Part shown: in pieces, positions 5,895-10,160 of the stretch
Numbering within the stretch: the first letter of the stretch is position 1
Layout of the letters: each line of letters begins with the position of its first letter
From: Comamonadaceae bacterium
GTDB taxonomy: Bacteria > Pseudomonadota > Gammaproteobacteria > Burkholderiales > Burkholderiaceae_C
Assembly (NCBI GenBank): GCA_947458345.1
Contig: CANHBU010000035.1
Coordinates: 1-10,160, forward strand
Reading direction: 5' to 3'
DNA length: 10,160 nt
Made by a program: the position numbers and the translations under genes
The notes under the pieces: generated by a model
What the model saw: only the letters and a program-made list of their open reading frames with translations
Told to the model about the DNA's origin: nothing
Database searches by the model: none

Positions 5895-7489
5895 TGCAAA
5901 CCTTGCTTAAGCGATTTTTTGTTGGCCTTATTTTGGGCCTGCCCCTGTGGGGTGGGGCCCAGTCGGCTTTGCCGGCCTGTCAAGGCTCGCACCTAACGGC
6001 CCGGTGGGATGGCTGCATCGGTGCCATCACCCATTCCAATGGCGACAAGCAGGCGGGCGAGTTTCGCAATGGACGGCTCAACGGCCCTGGTATGGAGGTG
6101 CTGGCCAGCGGCTACCAGTACATCGGGCAATACAAAGATGACCTGCCCGATGGCCACGGCAACGAGACCTTTCCTGAGGGGCACCGGTACGTCGGTCAGT
6201 TCAAAGACGGTAAGTACCACGGCCAGGGCGAGTTTTTCTTTGCCAACCGCAACCGCTACGCCGGTGATTTTCGCGATGGCAAACCCAATGGTCAGGGCCG
6301 CTACAGCTTTGCCAACGGCGACGTCTACGAGGGCGAGTTTCGCAACGGCTTGCGCAGCGGCCGGGGCAGCTTTACCTATGCCGACGGCGAGAAATTCGTG
6401 GGCGAGTTCCAAGACGGTGACTTCAACGGTCTGGGCATCGAGTACCGCGCCAATGGCAGCGTGGCGCGGTCGGGTCGCTGGCGCAGTGGCAATCTGGCCG
6501 AGGCCTTTGCGATCGACCCCAAGCGCTTTGAGTTTGCCGCGCAAAGCGCGACTTCGCTGAGCGCCAGTCGACCGGCTGCAAGCCAGGCACCCAAGCTTGA
6601 GCGCGAGAGCCCGCTGGCGCAGGCCGATCGCGCCAAGCCAGCCGAGCCAGCACCTCGCCCCCCGCAGGCCAGCGTTGTGCCCCCGCCGGCGCGAGAACAA
6701 AACGCGGCGGAGCAAACAGCGCAGGTGCGCGAGTCGGCCCCGGTGGTGCAAGCGAGCAGCCAACGCCCCGCCGCCATCACAAACGGCATACGCCGCCTGG
6801 CTTTGGTCATGGGCAATGATAGTTATCGCAGCGTCTCAACCCTGGACAATGCCCGCTCCGATGCGCGCGCAATGGCCAAGGCGCTCGAGGCCACGGGCTT
6901 TAAGGTCTGGCTGCAGTTGGACCTGACCGAACGCGGCATGAAAGAGGCGCTGCGCAACTTCCGTGCAGAAATTCAGGGTGGCGACGAGGTGGTGCTGTTC
7001 TTTGCAGGGCACGGGGTCCAGATCGGGGCGGCCAATTACCTTCTGCCGGTCGACATCCGCGGTCAATCGGAAGAACAGGTCAAGGACGAGGCGATTGGGC
7101 TTCAGCGCGTGCTCGACGACCTGAGCGAGCGCAGGCAGCGCTTTAGCCTGGCAGTGATCGATGCCTGCCGCAACAACCCGCTCAAGTCCAACGGCCGAGC
7201 TCTTGGCGGCCGCGGGCTTGCCGCGCCCCAAGCTGCCAGCGGCCAGATGGTGATTTTTTCGGCGGGCTCAGGTCAGGAAGCGCTCGACCGGCTCAACGAC
7301 AAAGACAAAAATCCCAACGGGCTGTTCACCCGCGTCTTCCTGCGCGAGATGCTCAAGCCCGGCGTGCCACTCGATCGGGTGGTGCGCAGCGTGCGCACCC
7401 AGGTGGTCGAACTGGCCAAATCCGTGGGCCACGAGCAAGTGCCTGCGACCTACGACCAGACCTTGGGCGACTTCTTCTTTATGCGCTAG
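5894..7489 (+). CDS. Exported MORN-repeat caspase-like (C14) protein
   Basis: The product has 531 residues from the ATG at 5894, preceded by AAGGCGG; a TTG just before it is also in frame. A signal peptide (MQTLLKRFFVGLILGLPLWGG) suggests export to the periplasm. Residues about 54-190 are six MORN repeats of 23 residues (YVGQFKDGKYHGQGEF type) with a degenerate seventh (SGRWRSGN). MORN repeats often bind lipid or protein, or act as a scaffold. A Pro/Ala/Gln-rich linker (about 215-297) leads to a caspase/metacaspase-like peptidase domain (298-531). The catalytic dyad is present: H373 in FFAGHGVQ and C425 in VIDACRNNP. FSAGSGQEALD and NGLFTRVFL match the conserved C-terminal part of the fold. 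It is probably an active cysteine protease, but substrate and role are unknown. C29 and C41 might form a disulphide. The gene converges on the racemase-like gene and has no partner on its own strand. Confidence 0.93.
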   Translation: MQTLLKRFFVGLILGLPLWGGAQSALPACQGSHLTARWDGCIGAITHSNGDKQAGEFRNGRLNGPGMEVLASGYQYIGQYKDDLPDGHGNETFPEGHRYVGQFKDGKYHGQGEFFFANRNRYAGDFRDGKPNGQGRYSFANGDVYEGEFRNGLRSGRGSFTYADGEKFVGEFQDGDFNGLGIEYRANGSVARSGRWRSGNLAEAFAIDPKRFEFAAQSATSLSASRPAASQAPKLERESPLAQADRAKPAEPAPRPPQASVVPPPAREQNAAEQTAQVRESAPVVQASSQRPAAITNGIRRLALVMGNDSYRSVSTLDNARSDARAMAKALEATGFKVWLQLDLTERGMKEALRNFRAEIQGGDEVVLFFAGHGVQIGAANYLLPVDIRGQSEEQVKDEAIGLQRVLDDLSERRQRFSLAVIDACRNNPLKSNGRALGGRGLAAPQAASGQMVIFSAGSGQEALDRLNDKDKNPNGLFTRVFLREMLKPGVPLDRVVRSVRTQVVELAKSVGHEQVPATYDQTLGDFFFMR

Positions 7490-7503
7490 GCGCGCCCCGA
7501 CCC

Positions 7504-7532
7504 AATTGCGCGGCGGCCCGCCCGGGGCAATT
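7504..7532. other. Nested hairpin between convergent genes
   Basis: AATTGC (7504-7509) and GCAATT (7527-7532) enclose a second stem, GGCG-GCC-CGCC (7512-7522). It begins 14 bases after the caspase stop codon. Neither strand has a T-tract, so it is not a classical terminator, but a GC-rich hairpin here may protect the 3' end of the mRNA or help stop transcription. Confidence 0.35.
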
Positions 7533-7538
7533 CGAGCA

Positions 7539-7608
7539 CTGATGCGTGCTGATGCGTACTGGTGCGCATTGATTCCGCGCGATACCCCTCGAGACCCCGC
7601 GATACCCC
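7539..7608. repeat. Two adjacent 10-bp-period tandem repeats
   Basis: The first set is CTGATGCGTG, CTGATGCGTA and CTGGTGCGCA (7539-7568), followed by a poor fourth unit. The second is GCGATACCCC, TCGAGACCCC and GCGATACCCC (7579-7608). Together they fill most of the gap between the stop codons of the caspase and racemase-like genes. Both periods are 10 bp. No function is known to me; replication slippage is the simplest origin. Confidence 0.7.
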
Positions 7609-7612
7609 GGCG

Positions 7613-8731
7613 CTAAAAGTCGACCTGGTAAGCGGCAAGCGCTTGCAGGTCGGGCTCGACGCCCAGACCGGGTGCCTCTGACAGGCTGACGCAGCCATCG
7701 ATGACGGGCGGCGCAAAGACTCGCTCGCGCAGCGGATTGGGGTTGGCATCGACCTCGGCCCAGCCGTCCTCATCGGCAGCAGCCAGGGCATGCATGCTCG
7801 CCGCCAAGCCGATGCCGCCGGCGAGCCAGTGGGGACAGTAGGCCATGCCCCGCGCACGGGCCAGGCGGGCCACAGCCAAGCCACCGCCTATGCCGCCCCA
7901 TTTGCCGACATCGGGCTGAACAAAGCGCAGGTAGCCCGCGTCAATGGCCTGCTCAAAAGCGCCCTGCCCGCGCAAGTTTTCGCCGGCGGCCAGCGGTATG
8001 GCGCTGCCGCGCGCCAGCTCGCTCCAAGCCTCATGGGGCTGGTCGGCGCCGATCGGCTCTTCGATCCAATAGGGCCGGTAAGGCGCCAGCTGTGCAATGT
8101 GCTCGCCAGCCTGCTCGGGCGACCAGGCCTGGTTGGCATCGCACATGATCACCGCCTCATCGCCCAGTGCTTCGCGCATCGCCGCCAGGTTGGAGCGATC
8201 GCGCTCGGCATCAAAACCCACCTTGAGCTTGAAGGCGCGATAACCCTCTTGCCGCTTGGCCAGGGCCACTTCGACGACCTTGTCGGGACCGATGCCGCTG
8301 GCATAGACCCGCACCCGGCCGCTGCGCCCGCCGAGTAAACGCCACAGCGGCACGCCCGCGCGCCGCGCAGCCATATCCCACAGGGCTTGGTCAACCGCGC
8401 CAATGATCTGCGCAAACGGTCCGGGCTCGCCGCACTGGATCGCCATCTGCCGTGTGCGGCGATCAAGCAGCGCGCGCACCGCATCGGGGTCTTGGGCCGT
8501 GGCGCCCTTGAGCATGGGCACAAACAGGCTGCGCACCAAGCGCGCGCGGTGTTCGGCACCGACTTGCGGAAAGTTGCAAAACACCTCGCCCCAGCCGCAG
8601 ACGCCGTGGCTGTCGCGCAGCCGAAGAAACACAGCCGGCCGGTTGCTCATGGCACCAAAGGCATTGGCCACGGGCTCGGCGATCGGCGCGCGCAGCACCC
8701 AGCAATCGATTCCTTCCAGGCTTGCAGCCAT
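7613..8731 (-). CDS. Mandelate racemase/muconate-lactonizing (enolase superfamily) enzyme
   Basis: The product has 372 residues from the ATG at 8731, with AAAGG seven bases before it. The frame stays open further upstream, but that part is antisense to the neighbouring binding-protein gene. The N-terminal capping domain covers about 1-130 and a TIM barrel covers the rest. Residues expected of the mandelate racemase subgroup are present: KLK (K168, K170), metal ligands D198 (MCDANQAW), E224 or E225 (WIEEP) and E251 (AAGEN), then D274 (VQPDVGKWGG) and H301 (CPHWLAGG) as the acid-base pair. The family abstracts a proton alpha to a carboxylate with Mg2+, as racemase, epimerase, dehydratase or cycloisomerase. 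Sugar-acid dehydratases are frequent among such sequences, but the substrate cannot be read from this sequence. It is a cytoplasmic enzyme, divergent from a Bug receptor gene that probably binds its substrate or a relative. Confidence 0.93.
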   Translation of the reverse strand: MAASLEGIDCWVLRAPIAEPVANAFGAMSNRPAVFLRLRDSHGVCGWGEVFCNFPQVGAEHRARLVRSLFVPMLKGATAQDPDAVRALLDRRTRQMAIQCGEPGPFAQIIGAVDQALWDMAARRAGVPLWRLLGGRSGRVRVYASGIGPDKVVEVALAKRQEGYRAFKLKVGFDAERDRSNLAAMREALGDEAVIMCDANQAWSPEQAGEHIAQLAPYRPYWIEEPIGADQPHEAWSELARGSAIPLAAGENLRGQGAFEQAIDAGYLRFVQPDVGKWGGIGGGLAVARLARARGMAYCPHWLAGGIGLAASMHALAAADEDGWAEVDANPNPLRERVFAPPVIDGCVSLSEAPGLGVEPDLQALAAYQVDF

Positions 8732-8741
8732 CGGGGCACCT

Positions 8742-8769
8742 TTGAGAACGTAAATTTGCAGTCTACACT
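8742..8769 (+). promoter_or_regulatory. Candidate sigma-70 promoter for the Bug gene
   Basis: TTGAGA (8742-8747, five of six consensus bases) is separated by 16 bp from TACACT (8764-8769, four of six). A start near 8776 leaves a short leader with a strong Shine-Dalgarno, AGGAGG (8779-8784), before the ATG at 8792. It lies in the 60-bp gap shared with the divergent enzyme gene, so a regulator binding here could affect both. I saw no good promoter for the opposite direction. Confidence 0.45.
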
Positions 8770-8791
8770 GGCCTTTCAGGAGGAAAACACC

Positions 8792-9769
8792 ATGCGTATT
8801 CATTCGATCGCCCGACAAGTGATGGTCTTTGCGGCAGCCGCTTTCATGGGCCTGGCCGCCTGGGCTCAGGCCTACCCCAACAAACCGATCCGGGTGGTGG
8901 TGCCCTTTCCGCCGGGTGGGGCGGTCGACTTTTTTGCGCGGGCGGTGCAACCGGCGCTGGCCGATGCGCTGGGCCAGCCAGTGCTCATTGAAAACAGGGC
9001 CGGTGCCAGCGGCATGGTCGGCGCCGGCCAGGTGGCCCAGTCTGCGCCCGACGGCTACACCCTGCTCTTGGGCAATATCGCCTCACTGGCGATCAACGTG
9101 GGCATCTACGACAAGATGCCCTACGACCCGCGCAAGGACTTCACGCCCATCGTGCGCACGGTCGATGTCAACTATGTGCTGGTCGTCCATCCCAGCTTGC
9201 CGGTCAAAACCGTCGCCGAGCTGGTGCAATACGCCAAGGCCAATCCGGGCAAGCTGTCGTACGGCTCGGCCGGCAGCGGCAGCTTGCCGCATTTGGGCAC
9301 CGAGCTGCTCAAGGCGCAGGCGGGCATCGACATGATCCATGTGCCCTACAAGGGCGGCGGCCCGATGGTCACCGACGCGCTGGGCGGACAGATTCAGGTG
9401 GTACTGGGCGATCAGGCCAACCTCATGCCACACGTGCAAACCGGCCGGCTGCGCGCCCTGGCCGTGGCTACGGCCAAGCGTTCGCCCAACGCGCCGAGTC
9501 TGCCCACCATCGCCGAAAGCGGCCTGCCTGGATTTGAGACCACCGCCTGGCAAGGGCTGGCGGGTCCGGCGGGCATGAACGCCGATGTGGTCAGGCGCAT
9601 CAACGAGGCCTTTAACAAGGTGATGGCCATGCCAGCGATCAGCAGCAAGCTGACCGGCGGCGGGCTCGAGCCCATCGGCAGAACACCCGCGCAGTTTGGC
9701 CGCTTCATCGACACCGAGATCACCAAGTGGACCAAGATCGCCCGGGACGTCGGGGCCAAGGCCGACTGA
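8792..9769 (+). CDS. Bug-family (TTT) periplasmic substrate-binding protein
   Basis: The product has 325 residues from the ATG at 8792, chosen because AGGAGG lies seven bases before it and a signal peptide follows directly. A longer frame upstream is antisense to the enzyme gene. The signal peptide (MRIHSIARQVMVFAAAAFMG) is probably cut near AWAQA|YPNKP. The mature protein has the standard Bug signatures: YPNKPIRVVVPFPPGG, the loop GGAVDFFAR, IENRAGASGMVG, SAPDGYTLLLG, SYGSAGSGS, HVPYKGGGPMVTDALGGQ, VATAKRSPNAPSLPTIAESG and FGRFIDTEITKW. Bug proteins bind small carboxylates and amides in a two-lobed periplasmic fold. Many are orphans without adjacent TctAB membrane subunits, as here. The divergent racemase/dehydratase-like gene suggests a hydroxy- or sugar-acid ligand, by inference only. 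Confidence 0.95.
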   Translation: MRIHSIARQVMVFAAAAFMGLAAWAQAYPNKPIRVVVPFPPGGAVDFFARAVQPALADALGQPVLIENRAGASGMVGAGQVAQSAPDGYTLLLGNIASLAINVGIYDKMPYDPRKDFTPIVRTVDVNYVLVVHPSLPVKTVAELVQYAKANPGKLSYGSAGSGSLPHLGTELLKAQAGIDMIHVPYKGGGPMVTDALGGQIQVVLGDQANLMPHVQTGRLRALAVATAKRSPNAPSLPTIAESGLPGFETTAWQGLAGPAGMNADVVRRINEAFNKVMAMPAISSKLTGGGLEPIGRTPAQFGRFIDTEITKWTKIARDVGAKAD

Positions 9770-9772
9770 TGC

Positions 9773-9792
9773 GCCAGGGCGCGGCGCCTGGC
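9773..9792 (+). other. Hairpin just after the Bug stop codon
   Basis: GCCAGG (9773-9778) and CCTGGC (9787-9792) form a 6-bp stem with an 8-nt GC-rich loop, four bases after the stop. No T-tract follows. It may serve as a 3'-end stabiliser, but as a terminator it is weak. Confidence 0.3.
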
Positions 9793-9831
9793 AGGCGCTG
9801 ACGCCGTGCGGGCAGCATCCTGGAGCGGGCG

Positions 9832-9887
9832 CTCAGATGCGACTGCTCAGAAGCGACTGCTCTGGTGCGACTGCTCAGATGCGACCA
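9832..9887. repeat. 14-bp tandem repeat, four copies, overlapping a gene end
   Basis: The units are CTCAGATGCGACTG (9832-9845), CTCAGAAGCGACTG (9846-9859), CTCTGGTGCGACTG (9860-9873) and CTCAGATGCGACCA (9874-9887). The last copy contains the stop codon (TCA, minus-strand TGA) and final codons of the glutamine-synthetase-like gene. The others extend downstream of it, as expected if the gene's end was copied by slippage. Confidence 0.85.
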
Positions 9888-10160
9888 AAATACTCGCGCC
9901 GCGTGAACTCCAGCTTGTCGCTGGCCGCGTCGTAGCGGTCTTGCTCGAGCTGCTTGATGACCCGGTAGTGGTCGACAAATTGGGCGCCCAGGCCAGCGCA
10001 CAACACCGGGTTTTGAGCCATCGCCTCAAGCGCCTGGCTGAGCTGCCCAGGAATGCGCGGCGCATGCTCGGCGCCCTGCGCGTAAGGCGATTCGGTGGCC
10101 GGCGCCGGCAGCGCGCCTCGGGCGATGCCGTCGAGCCCAGCGTAAATTTGCGCCGCCAAG
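9875..10160 (-). CDS. Glutamine-synthetase-family protein, C-terminal part
   Basis: The frame is open to the right edge, so the start lies outside the window; about 94 C-terminal residues are visible. They resemble the end of the glutamine synthetase catalytic domain: AAQIYAGLDGIARG (the conserved AxxLAAGLDGI segment), then LSQALEAMAQNPVLCAGLG, QFVDHYRVIKQLEQDRY and the closing helix FTRREYFGRI. The active-site residues are upstream and not visible. The divergent tail is more like GlnA-related ligases such as gamma-glutamylpolyamine or amine synthetases than like housekeeping GlnA, but the fragment cannot decide this. It converges on the Bug gene with 105 bp between stop codons. Its stop codon lies inside a 14-bp tandem repeat. 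Confidence 0.85.
   Translation of the reverse strand, partial: LAAQIYAGLDGIARGALPAPATESPYAQGAEHAPRIPGQLSQALEAMAQNPVLCAGLGAQFVDHYRVIKQLEQDRYDAASDKLEFTRREYFGRI

Noticed and set aside
5993..6763. Minus-strand ORF of 256 codons
   Set aside because: It is antisense to the MORN repeats and linker. Its length comes from the repeated codon pattern of the real gene, and its product is low-complexity Ala/Val/Leu.
8387..8791. N-terminal extension of the Bug frame
   Set aside because: It is antisense to the enzyme gene. The strong Shine-Dalgarno and the signal peptide place the start at 8792.
8732..8950. N-terminal extension of the enzyme frame
   Set aside because: It is antisense to the Bug signal peptide region. 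The enolase-superfamily fold begins at the ATG at 8731, which has its own ribosome-binding site.

Overview
The window looks like part of a betaproteobacterial chromosome, most likely Burkholderiales and perhaps Comamonadaceae. The reasons are a Bug-type (tripartite tricarboxylate) periplasmic binding protein, a 7TM-DISM sensor kinase, an ESPR-bearing autotransporter and GC-rich codon use in the right half. No rRNA, tRNA, CRISPR array, IS element or integrase was seen.

Left half (1-5293, all on the minus strand). In transcription order there is a membrane histidine kinase (5293-3374), an OmpR/PhoB-type response regulator (3289-2594) and a type Va autotransporter (from 2421, running off the left edge). 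The autotransporter frame was translated by hand and is open for all 807 codons in the window. It has an extended signal peptide, an unrecognised beta-rich N-terminal domain, autotransporter-associated repeats and the beginning of the beta-barrel. A tandem 10-bp direct repeat lies upstream of its ATG, where a PhoB-like regulator could bind. The simplest reading is a signal-controlled surface-protein locus.

Middle (5294-5893). A 600-bp gap separates the kinase (leftward) from the next gene (rightward). It holds a rho-independent terminator on the plus strand with no gene before it, so a small RNA is possible. Close to the next gene there are several inverted repeats, including a 9-bp perfect one. 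A 75-codon ORF of doubtful reality touches the next gene as TGATG. Sampled base composition rises from about 45-52% GC in the kinase gene to about 67-75% in the right-hand genes.

Right half (5894-10160). The first gene encodes an exported protein with six or seven MORN repeats, a Pro/Ala/Gln-rich linker and an intact caspase-like (C14) domain. It converges on a mandelate racemase/enolase-superfamily enzyme (8731-7613, minus). That enzyme gene is divergent, by 60 bp, from the Bug substrate-binding protein gene (8792-9769, plus), so the two probably belong to one uptake and catabolism unit. The right edge holds the C-terminal 94 residues of a glutamine-synthetase-family protein (minus). Both convergent gaps carry short-period tandem repeats: 10-bp units at 7539-7608 and 14-bp units at 9832-9887. 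The second array copies the end of the glutamine-synthetase-like gene, including its stop codon.
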